Below are positions 42,620-50,304 of a stretch of DNA of 64,000 nt, piece after piece. The first letter of the stretch is position 1, and every line of letters begins with the position of its first letter. The DNA comes from Janibacter sp. CX7 (lineage in GTDB: Bacteria; Actinomycetota; Actinomycetes; Actinomycetales; Dermatophilaceae), in NCBI RefSeq assembly GCF_024362365.1, contig NZ_CP101464.1, forward strand, positions 1-64,000. Direction: 5' to 3'. The position numbers were made by a program, and so were the translations under genes. The notes under the pieces were generated by a model. The model was not told where the DNA came from. It searched no databases and saw nothing but the letters and a program-made list of their open reading frames with translations.

Positions 42620-43870
42620 TCAGTCGTTGGCCTTCCACCACGAGTAGTCCTCGAGGTACGGGTCCGGCTCGATCGGCTCCTTGGACGACCACACCGACTC
42701 GATGAGCCCGTCGTCGCGGACCTGCCCGATGTGCGCGGTCTTGGCGATGTGGTGGTTGTCGCCGTTGACGGTGACCGTGCCCTCCGGCGCGTCATAGGTG
42801 ACGCCGTCGGCGGCGGCCTGGACCTTGGGGACGTCGAAGCTGCCGGCCTTCTCCACCATCGCCTTCCACAGGTGGAGCGAGGTGTACGCGGCCTCCATAG
42901 GGTCGGAGGTCACTGCCTTGGCGCCGTTGGCCTTCTTGAAGTCGGCGACGAAGGTGCTGTTCTCCTTCGAGCGGAGGGTCTGGTAGTAGTTCCACGCCGT
43001 GTACTGGCCCTTGAGGTTGGCCACGCCGACGCCCGGCACCTCCTCCTCGGCGATGGAGACGGACAGCACCGGCATCTCCTGGGCGGTGAGGCCCTTGCCC
43101 TTGTACTCCTTGAAGAAGGCGACGTTGGAGTCACCGTTGAGCGTGTTGAAGACGGCGTCGGCGTCAGCGGCCTTCACCTTGTCGACGACGCTGCCGAAGC
43201 TCGTCGAGCCGAGCGGCTGGTACTGCTCGCCCTTGACCTCGATGCCGTTGGCCGCGGCGTAGGCCTTGATGATCTTGTTGGCCGTGCGGGGGAAGACGTA
43301 GTCGGAGCCGACGAGGTAGATGCTCTTGATCTTCTTCTCGTCCTTGAGCCAGTCGAGGGCGGGCACGATCTGCTGGTTGGTCGTGGCGCCGGTGTAGAAG
43401 ATGTTGTCCGAGCTCTCGAGACCCTCGTACTGCACAGGGTAGAAGAGCAGCGCGTCGTTGCCCTCGAAGACGGGGAGCATCGCCTTGCGCGAGCTGGAGG
43501 TCCAGCCGCCGAAGACCGCTGCGACACAGTCCTGCTGGATGAGCTTGGTCGCCTTCTCCGCGAAGACGGTCGGCTCGGAGGCGCCGTCCTCGGACACGAC
43601 GGATAGCTGCTTGCCGAGGACACCGCCGTCGGCGTTGATCTCGTCGGCGGCCATCTTGAGCGACTTGTTGACGGTCGTCTCGCTGATCGCCATGGTCCCG
43701 GAGAGCGAGTTGAGGAAGCCCACCTTGATCTCGTCGCCGCTGGTGTCGACGCAGGAGTCGGCCGCGGCGGCGGTGCCCTCGCCGGTCTTGGCGCCGCAGG
43801 CGGCGGTGGCGAGGAGCAGGAGGGCGGTGGAGCTGGCGGCGACGGTGCGTCGCGTGATGGAGCGTGCCAC
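42620..43870 (-). CDS. urtA: Urea ABC transporter substrate-binding lipoprotein UrtA
   Basis: Extracytoplasmic urea receptor, 416 residues. Signal sequence with lipobox LATAAC (lipidated C25), then EIKVGFLNSLSGTMAISE, SEDGASEPTVFAEKATKLI, VFGGWTSSSRKAMLPVFE, LFYPVQYEGLESSDNIFYTGATTNQQ and WNYYQTL, all characteristic of urea and short-amide receptors. GTG start at 43870. It heads the urt-ure operon; a GlnR-type operator lies about 134 bases upstream, pointing to induction in nitrogen limitation. Confidence 0.95.
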   Translation of the reverse strand: MARSITRRTVAASSTALLLLATAACGAKTGEGTAAAADSCVDTSGDEIKVGFLNSLSGTMAISETTVNKSLKMAADEINADGGVLGKQLSVVSEDGASEPTVFAEKATKLIQQDCVAAVFGGWTSSSRKAMLPVFEGNDALLFYPVQYEGLESSDNIFYTGATTNQQIVPALDWLKDEKKIKSIYLVGSDYVFPRTANKIIKAYAAANGIEVKGEQYQPLGSTSFGSVVDKVKAADADAVFNTLNGDSNVAFFKEYKGKGLTAQEMPVLSVSIAEEEVPGVGVANLKGQYTAWNYYQTLRSKENSTFVADFKKANGAKAVTSDPMEAAYTSLHLWKAMVEKAGSFDVPKVQAAADGVTYDAPEGTVTVNGDNHHIAKTAHIGQVRDDGLIESVWSSKEPIEPDPYLEDYSWWKAND

Positions 43871-44128
43871 GGGGTGCCTTTCGGTCCGTGCCGCCCGGGG
43901 GTCGGGTCGGCGGGGGATCGGCCCACGCGGGCGACGCTGCCCCCGGTCGGCGCCCGCGTGTGGGGCGCCCTCTGCCGAACTCGACGGACTGTGGCCGCGG
44001 TGTGTTTCGTCACTGTTTCGCGTCGGTCGCTGAGGCGTTTCATCTCCGGACCACCCCGACGGGGCGCGGGTTCACACCCTTCGACCGTCTGAATCGAGAG
44101 CCGCCGGTCTCGGCATCCGGACATGGAC
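43871..44128 (-). promoter_or_regulatory. Upstream region of the urt-ure operon
   Basis: About 250 bases without a gene between urtA and the terminator at 44129. Apart from the GlnR-type site no clear -35/-10 pair stands out; the promoter probably lies between the operator and urtA. Confidence 0.5.
44004..44041 (-). promoter_or_regulatory. Candidate GlnR operator upstream of urtA
   Basis: On the minus strand four 5-mers occur with exact 11-bp period: GAAAC (44041-44037), GCGAC (44030-44026), GAAAC (44019-44015) and GAAAC (44008-44004), each separated by six bases. This matches the published GlnR box pattern of alternating GTNAC and GAAAC half-sites spaced by six. It lies about 134 bases before the urtA start. 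Confidence 0.8.
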
Positions 44129-44158
44129 GGACCCGCGTCCTCTGCAGGACGCGGGTCC
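44129..44158. terminator. Perfect 13-bp hairpin after the DUF4188 gene
   Basis: GGACCCGCGTCCT (44129-44141) pairs with 44146-44158 around CTGC. It terminates the minus-strand gene ending at 44179 and insulates the urt operon. Confidence 0.82.
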
Positions 44159-44178
44159 GAGATCGTGACGAAGGGGGG

Positions 44179-44676
44179 TCAGGCCACCTTCGAGCCCATC
44201 CGCTCGCGGGCTCGGTGGCCGCGCCGGGTGACCTCGACGGTGCCGGTGGCGGCGCCCAGTCCGACGTCAGCGCCGTTGCCGTAGAGCGTCTTGATGCCGG
44301 CGGCGGGCACGGCAGGGGTCTCGTGCCAGATGCCGACGGCGCCGGGGTGCTTGCGGCCGACGGCGTTGTAGGCCTTCCAGGCCGGCAGGTGCCGCGCGTC
44401 GGGGTTGGCGGCGTAGTCGTAGAGGTTCTCGGTGCTGCACCAGTACTGCACGACCCAGGGTCCCCTGCGGCCCATGAGGGTCGTCGCGCCGAGGAAGCCG
44501 AGGTCCTCGCCCTCGCCCCGCTCGGCGCCTCGTCGAGAATGCTTGAGCTCGGAGATCATCCGCGGCATCGCGACGAAGACCGGCCACCACAGGTCGACGC
44601 GGTGCGGCTTGGCGATGGTCATGCTGATGTTGAAGACGACGACGTCGTCCTCGAGGGCGTGCGTGCGGTGCTCCAT
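44179..44676 (-). CDS. DUF4188 (monooxygenase-like) protein
   Basis: The 165-residue product fits DUF4188: VVVFNISMTIAKPHRVDLWWPVFVAMPRMI, GFLGATTLMGRRGPWVVQYWCSTENLYDYAANPDARHLPAWKAYN and VGIWHET are its hallmarks. The fold resembles dimeric alpha-beta barrel monooxygenases, but activity is unproven. The frame is open upstream to 44829; the ATG at 44676 is chosen because AAGGAG precedes it and the family starts here. Stop is close to a terminator. Confidence 0.85.
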   Translation of the reverse strand: MEHRTHALEDDVVVFNISMTIAKPHRVDLWWPVFVAMPRMISELKHSRRGAERGEGEDLGFLGATTLMGRRGPWVVQYWCSTENLYDYAANPDARHLPAWKAYNAVGRKHPGAVGIWHETPAVPAAGIKTLYGNGADVGLGAATGTVEVTRRGHRARERMGSKVA

Positions 44677-44700
44677 GATGCGACTCCTTGATAGGACCCG

Positions 44701-44853
44701 GTGATCGACGACCTCGACGAGGTTGACTCCGTCCCGCAGGACCCCGCCGGTGCGGTGCGGCAGGTGGTGCTCGGGACCGTCCTCGTCGACCGGGTGCTCG
44801 CCCTCCTTCGTCGCCTGGCCCAGCAGCACATCGCCGTGAGCGAGGGCGACTGA
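44701..44853 (+). CDS. Possible 50-residue protein of unknown function
   Basis: A short frame from a GTG (stop codon three codons upstream) encoding an acidic start (VIDDLDEVDSVPQDPAG) and a leucine-rich helical end (VLGTVLVDRVLALLRRLAQQ). Third codon positions are almost all G or C (about 46 of 50), as in real genes here, but no clear ribosome-binding site is visible and nothing identifies it. It is divergent from the DUF4188 gene and could also be a gene remnant. Confidence 0.4.
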   Translation: MIDDLDEVDSVPQDPAGAVRQVVLGTVLVDRVLALLRRLAQQHIAVSEGD

Positions 44854-44931
44854 CCCTCGCTTTGGGGATCCGGCGGGTCATGGGGCACAATGAGACGGCT
44901 CGTGCGCCGGAAGGCGCTGGGCACACTCTTT

Positions 44932-45014
44932 GCGCGAGTGGCGGAACGGCAGACGCGCTGGCTTCAGGTGCCAGTGTCCGAAAGGGCGTGGGGGTTCAAA
45001 TCCCCCCTCGCGCA
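44932..45014 (+). tRNA. tRNA-Leu (CAG anticodon)
   Basis: Class II tRNA with long variable arm. Acceptor GCGCGAG pairs with CTCGCGC, anticodon arm CTGGC-TTCAGGT-GCCAG with CAG at 44965-44967, variable arm TGTCCGAAAGGGCG region, T-arm GGGGGTTCAAATCCCCC. The 3' end continues CAG, so CCA is not encoded. Its terminator follows within eight bases. Confidence 0.95.
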
Positions 45015-45021
45015 CAGATGC

Positions 45022-45057
45022 CGAAGGGCGTCGCACCAGCTGGTGCGACGCCCTTCG
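45022..45057. terminator. Perfect 36-nt palindrome, bidirectional terminator
   Basis: CGAAGGGCGTCGCACCAG (45022-45039) is followed without spacer by its exact reverse complement (45040-45057). It lies between tRNA-Leu and the converging M23 peptidase gene. Confidence 0.88.
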
Positions 45058-45069
45058 TCGTGCTCGGGG

Positions 45070-45675
45070 TCAGGCGCCGACGACCTCGCCGTTGCGCGGC
45101 AGCCGACCGCCGAAGCTCATCGGCACCGCCTGCGCCACCTCGACGGGCAGCCGGTCGATCGCCTGCACGTGCACGTGCGGCTCGGTGCTGTTGCCGGAGT
45201 TGCCGCAGCGGGCCACGAGCTGACCGGTGCGCACCTGCTCGCCGACCGCCACCGCCACGCTGTCGCGCTGGAGGTGGCACATGACGACCACGCCGCCGTC
45301 GCAGCGGATCATCACGTGGTTGCCGGCGAGGGCGGGCCAGCCGGCGGCCGCCCGCCGGCCCTGGGTCAGGGCATAACCGAGCGACGGCAGCCCGCGGTAC
45401 GCCGCGTGGTCGGGCTCGCCGTCGTGCGCCGCGACGATCTCGCCGGCCACGGGCGCGACGATGGCCCGACCGAAGCCCGGGAAGCGCTCCGGCGCCTGCG
45501 GCCGCAGCAGGCTCGCCCACGTGATCGGCGCGGTCCGTTGGTCCCCGCCCACGGGGACGAAGTCGATGGCGTGGGCCGACGCGAAGCGGGTCGTGCCGTG
45601 GCTCGGCACCCGGTCGGCCGGGCTGTTGCGCACGATCCACCTCCCGGCGAAGGGGAGGGCGAGCTCGATCGTCAT
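45070..45675 (-). CDS. M23-type (LytM-fold) peptidase family protein
   Basis: The 201-residue protein has the zinc-site motifs of M23 peptidases: HAIDF (HxxxD) near residue 35 and PHVHVQ (HxH) in GNSGNSTEPHVHVQA. No signal peptide or membrane helix is seen, so unlike most peptidoglycan-cleaving M23 enzymes it appears cytoplasmic or exported by another route. ATG at 45675 with GAGTCGGTC upstream only. Substrate unknown. Confidence 0.82.
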   Translation of the reverse strand: MTIELALPFAGRWIVRNSPADRVPSHGTTRFASAHAIDFVPVGGDQRTAPITWASLLRPQAPERFPGFGRAIVAPVAGEIVAAHDGEPDHAAYRGLPSLGYALTQGRRAAAGWPALAGNHVMIRCDGGVVVMCHLQRDSVAVAVGEQVRTGQLVARCGNSGNSTEPHVHVQAIDRLPVEVAQAVPMSFGGRLPRNGEVVGA

Positions 45676-45739
45676 CGTGACCGACTCCTTTCGCCTCGTG
45701 CCGTGTCGGAGGACCCCTGTGCTGGCCTAGGGTCCCAGC

Positions 45740-46003
45740 ATGAGCGCACCTCCTCCCGCACCGCGACCCTCGTCGGGGGTGCGGGGTGCCGTGCCCTACC
45801 TGCTCATCGGGCTCGGCGCGCTCCTGGGCTGCTGCGGTCTGGGGGTCGTCGCCTACGGCGGGCTCGGCGCGATCATGGTCGACCAGGCGAGCGAGGACCC
45901 CTGGGTCGTGTGGTCGCTCGTCCTCGGTCTCGCCGCCAGCGTGATCGCTCTCGTGGCCCTCGTCATCGGCATCGTCATGCTGCTGCGGCGCCCCCGCGGC
46001 TGA
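45740..46003 (+). CDS. Small two-helix membrane protein
   Basis: An 87-residue product with a Pro-rich start (MSAPPPAPRPSSGVRGA) and two membrane helices (VPYLLIGLGALLGCCGLGVV; VVWSLVLGLAASVIALVALV) ending in a basic tail LLRRPRG. No family recognised. TAGGGT (45728-45733) six bases before the ATG indicates a leaderless transcript. It converges with the PH-like protein gene; only 19 bases separate their stops. Confidence 0.75.
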   Translation: MSAPPPAPRPSSGVRGAVPYLLIGLGALLGCCGLGVVAYGGLGAIMVDQASEDPWVVWSLVLGLAASVIALVALVIGIVMLLRRPRG

Positions 46004-46022
46004 CGGCTCGAGGGCGGGCTTC

Positions 46023-47261
46023 TCAGCCGCTGCGGCCGAGCAGGGCCTGCAGCGCCGCGTGCGCACCAGCCCCGTCCCGCACCTCGGAGAAGGCATGCTG
46101 CGAAGACAGCAGGTCGTCGGCCTCCGGGTGCTGCGAACGCCCGAGGACGAAGGTCGTCGTCCCGTCCTGACCGGGTCTGACCTGCAGGGTCGCCACGTGC
46201 TGCGGCAGGAAGGTGTTGACGACGAGGGCGCCGCTGCCGTCGCGCTGGGCGATGAGGGCGCGCCGGTCGGTGACAGCCCTGACCGCGACGAAGGCGGGCG
46301 GGCCGTCGCCGGTCGGGTGCGGGTTCGTCGCCGCCTGGTGGGCGCGGTGCACCGTGGCGGCCCGCCGCAGCAGGCCGGTGAGCACGACGAGCCCGAAGAG
46401 GACGACGACGCCGACCGCGACGAGGCCGGCCGTCGTGCTGATCGACCCGACGACGCTCCACATGCCATCGGAGCAGAAGCCGAAGACGATGAAGAGGAAG
46501 ACCACCGCCCCCAGCACCAGCTGGCTGCTCCACCGCTCGACGAGCACCGGCAGCCGGCCCGGCTCCCGCCAGGTCACCCGCTCCCCGGGGTGGACGACCT
46601 CGGCGAGCAGCTGCTCGTGGTGCGGTCCCATGGTCGCCTGGCGCAGCGTGACGGGCGAAGGGGAGGTCGCCCCCTTCGCCTCGACGATGGTCCGCTCGGC
46701 CTCTCGTGACTCGTCGGCGGTGAGGTCGAGGAAGCCGACCGGACGGTGGCCGGACATGTCCGACCCGCGCGAGCTCTGCGTCGTGAGCACGTCCCAGGAG
46801 AGCTGCGCCGGACCGCGGTTCGGGACCCGACGGGTCAGCTGCGGGAGGGCGTCGAGCGCCACCTCCTCGGCGACGCGCGCCCGCCCGTCGGGCCGGTCGA
46901 TCTCCGCCGCGCGGCGGTCGGTGACGACGGAGGCGACCGGCGGGGTGCCGAGTACGGCGCGACGCAGCGGCCGGACGAGCAGCACCGCGAGGACGATCCC
47001 GACGACGGCGCCGCCCACCCCGTAGGTCGAGGCTGCGGCCACCGGGTCCGGCGAGCCGGCGTCCGGCCCCGCCGCCACGAAGGCCATCGTCACCATGCCG
47101 CCCACGAGGGCGCCCACGATGCCGAGGAAGACCAGCGCGCCGAAGAGGTCAGCGGCGCGCGGCGCGCGTCGCCCCCGCTGCGCCAGCCACAGCACCCTCT
47201 CGTCGTCGGCCAGGCCGGCGAGGCGCGCGCCGGGCCCCCTGCTGCCGTCCCCTGCCGTCAT
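46023..47261 (-). CDS. Membrane protein with duplicated PH-like (YdbT/DUF304-type) units
   Basis: The 412-residue protein consists of two similar halves. Each has a start like LADDERVLWLAQRG or VVHPGERVTWREPG, two membrane helices, then a PH-like segment marked VTDRRA (VASVVTDRRAAEIDR; VRAVTDRRALIAQRD). This is the layout of bacterial PH-domain membrane proteins; ligand and role are unknown. TACGGT on the minus strand (47269-47274) lies seven bases before the ATG, so it is probably leaderless. Confidence 0.75.
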   Translation of the reverse strand: MTAGDGSRGPGARLAGLADDERVLWLAQRGRRAPRAADLFGALVFLGIVGALVGGMVTMAFVAAGPDAGSPDPVAAASTYGVGGAVVGIVLAVLLVRPLRRAVLGTPPVASVVTDRRAAEIDRPDGRARVAEEVALDALPQLTRRVPNRGPAQLSWDVLTTQSSRGSDMSGHRPVGFLDLTADESREAERTIVEAKGATSPSPVTLRQATMGPHHEQLLAEVVHPGERVTWREPGRLPVLVERWSSQLVLGAVVFLFIVFGFCSDGMWSVVGSISTTAGLVAVGVVVLFGLVVLTGLLRRAATVHRAHQAATNPHPTGDGPPAFVAVRAVTDRRALIAQRDGSGALVVNTFLPQHVATLQVRPGQDGTTTFVLGRSQHPEADDLLSSQHAFSEVRDGAGAHAALQALLGRSG

Positions 47262-47335
47262 GTCCTCGACCGTAACGGGCGAAGGGGGGGACGCAGCGGG
47301 CCTCGACCCAGACCGGCCGTGGCAGGCTGGCCGGC

Positions 47336-48108
47336 ATGACGCAGGACGCGGGGGCGGAGCCGGAGCAGGCGGACGAGCCGCAGGTGAGCGGGGCGGTGAA
47401 GGCGGCTCGTGACAACGGCTTCGCCGACGGGGTGAGCTGGGGATCGCTGGAGCACCTCCAGCGATGGGAGGCGCCGCTGCTCAAGGGCGGCGTGTGGGCG
47501 GAGATGCTCGGCGGGTGCCTGCGGGCGCTGTGCCTCATCGCCCCCTTCGGCGGTCTGCTGCTCCCGCTGGGCAACCCCGGGGGACCCGACCAGTCGGTCA
47601 TGGAGTCGGACGGCTTCGCGGGCGACGGGCTGCGGGGGATGGCGCTGATCGTCTTCACCCTCGCCGCGATCGGTCAGGTGTGGACCCTCGTCGAGTGGTC
47701 CCGGTGGGGGCGGCACAGCGCCGGCACGTGGACGGGCTTCTCGGCCCTGGCGATCATCTGCTCGGCGCTCTCGCTGTGGTGGTTCCACTCGTTGCTGCCG
47801 CCGGAGGACTACGCGGCGGTCGCCGTGCCCATCGGGCGACCCTCGTCCTGGGTGCCGTCGCCCTCGTCCTCATGCTGGTGACGTCGCGGCCGGGCAGCCC
47901 CGACGAGGCCCGGTGGGCGGCTCGGGCCGAGGGCTTCCGCCGGCTGCCGCAGGCCGACCAGCAGACGCTGCTCGACGAGAGGCAGGAGATCGTCTCGGTC
48001 CTGCTGGACCGCAAGCTCGTCACCGAGGAGCAGGCGGCCGAGGCGCTCGCCACGCCGCTCGGCGACTGGTACCTGCTCGACCGCGCGGCCGACGCGAAGC
48101 ACCCCTGA
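47336..48108 (+). pseudogene. Membrane protein gene with a 1-nt frameshift
   Basis: Two frames join to one plausible protein of 257 residues. The first encodes an acidic N-terminus and three hydrophobic segments (LRALCLIAPFGGLLLPLG, ALIVFTLAAIGQVWTLVEW, ALAIICSALSLWWFHS) up to EDYAAVAVP. The second continues with a fourth helix (ATLVLGAVALVLMLVTS) and a cytoplasmic tail (QADQQTLLDERQEIVSVLLD) to the stop at 48108. The switch is at about 47826-47840, near short runs of C and G, and equals loss of one base. Sequencing error and true mutation are both possible. Function unknown. Confidence 0.72.
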
Positions 48109-48142
48109 CGGGTGACCTCAGCGCCGCGAAGGGCGCGCCCGC

Positions 48143-48742
48143 TCAGCCCCGCACGGGCCGGTAGGTCATGTGGGTGACGAGTGGCGTGGCCCGGACCGAG
48201 ACGCGCTCGAGGGTCTGCGGCGGCACCCCGTCGAAGATCCGTTCGCCGGCCCCGAGGATGCTCGACGTGACGTGCAGCCGCAGCTCGTCGAGCAGCCCGG
48301 CGGCGAGGAACTGGTTGACCGTGCTCGCCCCTCCGGCGACGGAGATGTTGCGCTCGCCAGCGGCCGCCCGGGCGCGCTCGAGCGCGGACTCGATGCCGTC
48401 GGTGACGAAGTGGAAGGTCGTGCCGCCCTGCATCTCGATCGGCTCGTGGGCGAAGTGCGTCAGCACGAAGACCGGCCCGTGGTAGGGCGGCTCGTCGCCC
48501 CACCACCCCCGCCAGTCACGGTCCCACTCGCCGCGGACCGGGCCGAACATGTTGCGGCCCATGATCGTCGCGCCCGAATCGACGATCGCGTCGACCTCCG
48601 CCCGGTTGTCCTCGTAACCCTCGAACATCCAGGCGTGGAGCGCGCCCTCCTCGATCTCGCCCATGGGCGAGGCCTCGCTCTGCCGCGGCCCCGCGGCGAA
48701 GCCGTCGGCGGAGACGGCGATGTCGGAGTACACGATGCCCAC
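48143..48742 (-). CDS. Dihydrofolate reductase / RibD C-terminal family protein
   Basis: The 199-residue product has the family features MGIVYSDIAVSADGFAAGP, GATIMGRNMFGPVRGEWD, PVFVLTHFAHEPIEMQGGT, NISVAGGASTVNQFLAAGLLDELRLHV and ILGAGERIFDG. Members are NADPH-dependent reductases of unknown substrate, often called dihydrofolate reductase family. GTG start at 48742 with GAAGGGG, a CGAAGGG copy, as ribosome-binding site. It lies 15 bases behind the NYN gene and is likely co-transcribed with it. Confidence 0.87.
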   Translation of the reverse strand: MGIVYSDIAVSADGFAAGPRQSEASPMGEIEEGALHAWMFEGYEDNRAEVDAIVDSGATIMGRNMFGPVRGEWDRDWRGWWGDEPPYHGPVFVLTHFAHEPIEMQGGTTFHFVTDGIESALERARAAAGERNISVAGGASTVNQFLAAGLLDELRLHVTSSILGAGERIFDGVPPQTLERVSVRATPLVTHMTYRPVRG

Positions 48743-48757
48743 GGCGGGGCCCCTTCG

Positions 48758-49306
48758 TCAGATGAACTCGAGCGGGTCGAACTCGTCGATCTCGATGACC
48801 CGCACCCGCGGCAGCCGGCTCTTGAAGGCCGACACGTCGTACTCGAGGTCGAAGAACTCCACGCCGTCGACCTGCCGCAGGCCGTTGGCCATGAACTCGC
48901 CGAAGCCGACGACGCCGAGCCGCCGCCCTTCGTCCTGGGCCAGCGCCTCCATCTGCGGGGTGAAGTCGTTGTCGTGGCTGACGAGCATGACGTCGGCGTC
49001 ACGCTCGAGGAGGGCCTCGGCTGTGCGCTGGATCGCGATGTCGACGACCTTGCCCTCGCCGCGCAGCGGCACCGGCCGGTAGCCCATGGCGAGCAGCGCC
49101 TGCACGAAGGAGGCCGGCAGCTCACCGGCGACCGCGAGGAAGAAGAGCCCCTTGACCGGCTGGTCCCACACCGCCTCGGTGTAGTCGAGCAGCGTGTTCC
49201 ACCGCGGACGCTCCTGCGGCTCGGGCCGGCGCCCGAGGACGGAGACCCCGAGCGTGGCGTCGATGTTTTCCCCGTCGACGAGGAGGTAGGTGGTGCGATC
49301 GGCCAT
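48758..49306 (-). CDS. NYN domain (PIN-like) nuclease family protein
   Basis: The 182-residue protein shows the acidic motifs of NYN/LabA-type PIN-like domains: LLVDGENID near the start, GKVVDIAIQ in the middle and MLVSHDNDFTP. These residues bind a metal in RNases of the fold; RNA cleavage is an inference. The C-terminus VRVIEIDEFDPLEFI is acidic. TAGGGT on the minus strand (49313-49318) lies six bases before the ATG: leaderless. First gene of a two-gene unit with the RibD-like reductase. Confidence 0.88.
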   Translation of the reverse strand: MADRTTYLLVDGENIDATLGVSVLGRRPEPQERPRWNTLLDYTEAVWDQPVKGLFFLAVAGELPASFVQALLAMGYRPVPLRGEGKVVDIAIQRTAEALLERDADVMLVSHDNDFTPQMEALAQDEGRRLGVVGFGEFMANGLRQVDGVEFFDLEYDVSAFKSRLPRVRVIEIDEFDPLEFI

Positions 49307-49375
49307 GATCGGACCCTACTGTGAGAGGGGCCGGCACGTCGCCGGCGCCAGGATGACGAAGGGGAGTGACCGCTC

Positions 49376-49513
49376 GTGTGCATGCCGGTCCGGTGCCAGC
49401 AGTGCGGCAAGACGACGTGGAGCGGCTGCGGTGAGCACGTGGCCCAGGTCCGGGCGCAGGTACCCGCCGACCAGTGGTGCCAGTGCCCGGAGAACGCCGA
49501 CCCCAACGCCTGA
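49376..49513 (+). CDS. Zinc-ribbon-like miniprotein
   Basis: A 45-residue product, VCMPVRCQQCGKTTWSGCG then EHVAQVRAQVPADQWCQCPE. The pattern CxxC-x6-C...C-x-C with GKTTWxGCGxH resembles small proteins found across bacteria whose function is not known. GGGGAG at 49362-49367 lies about nine bases before the GTG; an in-frame ATG follows at 49382. Cysteines suggest binding of one zinc. It is monocistronic and followed by a palindromic repeat pair. Confidence 0.78.
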   Translation: MCMPVRCQQCGKTTWSGCGEHVAQVRAQVPADQWCQCPENADPNA

Positions 49514-49534
49514 CGCCCTTCGCCCCTGACCTCC

Positions 49535-49608
49535 AACCCTGCAAAACCCTAGGGTCCTGCAGGGTTCACGCGACGCAACTGCGCAAAACCCTAGGGTTGT
49601 GCAGAGTT
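49535..49608. repeat. Pair of 32-nt palindromes centred on CCCTAGGG
   Basis: Copies at 49535-49566 and 49577-49608 with a 10-nt spacer, the same 42-nt register as the pair at 9723-9796. Each has AAC at the left and GTT at the right border. They lie between the stops of the zinc-ribbon and tetR-type genes, which converge. Confidence 0.87.
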
Positions 49609-49617
49609 GGGTGACGG

Positions 49618-50190
49618 TCAGCGGAGGGTGATGCGGACCTCGGGGGGCGGGCCCTCGGCGCCGGAGAGGTCCCAGAGCCGGCCGAGGGCCGGCTGGAGCA
49701 GCCAGGTGCCGAGCTGGCGAACGAGCACGCGGACCGCCTGCTCGGTGACGGGGGTGCGGCTCGCGCCGATCCCGTGGTCGCGCAGGGTCTGCGTCTGCAC
49801 CACCTGCTCGTCGAGCAGCTTGCGCACGAGGCGCCCGTCGCCGGCGCCCGGGGTGACGACGACCCGGCGCAGGTAGTCGACGGCGTGCGGGTTGGCCAGG
49901 AACATCGCGTGGATCGCCGCGTCGCGCCCGGCGACGACCTCGTCGACCGGGCCGTCGAGCGGCACCGACCCGAGGGCGTCACGGAAGAGCGCGACGACCG
50001 CGTCCTCCACCGCCTCCTGCAGCCCGTCCTTGCTGCCGAAGTAGTGCCCGACGAGGCCGGGGGCGACCCCGGCGGAGCGGGCGACCTCGCGCAGGCTCGT
50101 CGCGGCGACGCCCCGCTCGGCGAAGAGCGCCAGTGCCGCGGCCCGGATGCGGGTGCTGGTGTCGCCGGCGGCGCCTTCACGTGAACCCAC
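49618..50190 (-). CDS. TetR-family transcriptional regulator
   Basis: A 190-residue repressor. The N-terminal helix-turn-helix is clear: TRIRAAALALFAERGVAATS, LREVARSAGVAPGLVGHYFGSKDGL (about 12-58). The ligand-binding half is unremarkable. It is divergent from a beta-oxidation operon, so it most likely represses that operon and responds to an acyl-CoA; this is inferred from position. The GTG at 50190 has AAGGGGGG (a CGAAGGG copy) five bases upstream. Confidence 0.88.
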   Translation of the reverse strand: MGSREGAAGDTSTRIRAAALALFAERGVAATSLREVARSAGVAPGLVGHYFGSKDGLQEAVEDAVVALFRDALGSVPLDGPVDEVVAGRDAAIHAMFLANPHAVDYLRRVVVTPGAGDGRLVRKLLDEQVVQTQTLRDHGIGASRTPVTEQAVRVLVRQLGTWLLQPALGRLWDLSGAEGPPPEVRITLR

Positions 50191-50233
50191 GGGGACCCCC
50201 CTTCGCTGTGACGGTGAACAAGTCGACCCACCA

Positions 50234-50263
50234 TTGCACATGTGTTCAACGGCTGCGTAGGGT
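50234..50263 (+). promoter_or_regulatory. Promoter and candidate TetR operator of the fad operon
   Basis: A -35-like TTGCAC (50234-50239) and -10 TAGGGT (50258-50263) are 18 bases apart, 41 bases before fadA. The palindrome CACATGTG (50237-50244) overlaps the -35 and is flanked by TGAACA (50215-50220) and TGTTCA (50243-50248), an inverted pair that could be the repressor site. Confidence 0.6.
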
Positions 50264-50304
50264 GCGAGGCGAACCCCAGCAGTGACCCGCGAAGGAGCCG
50301 GCCC

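Noticed and set aside
43458..44033. Plus-strand frame opposite urtA and its upstream region
   Set aside because: Antisense to a conserved gene and without homology; the upstream part is regulatory.
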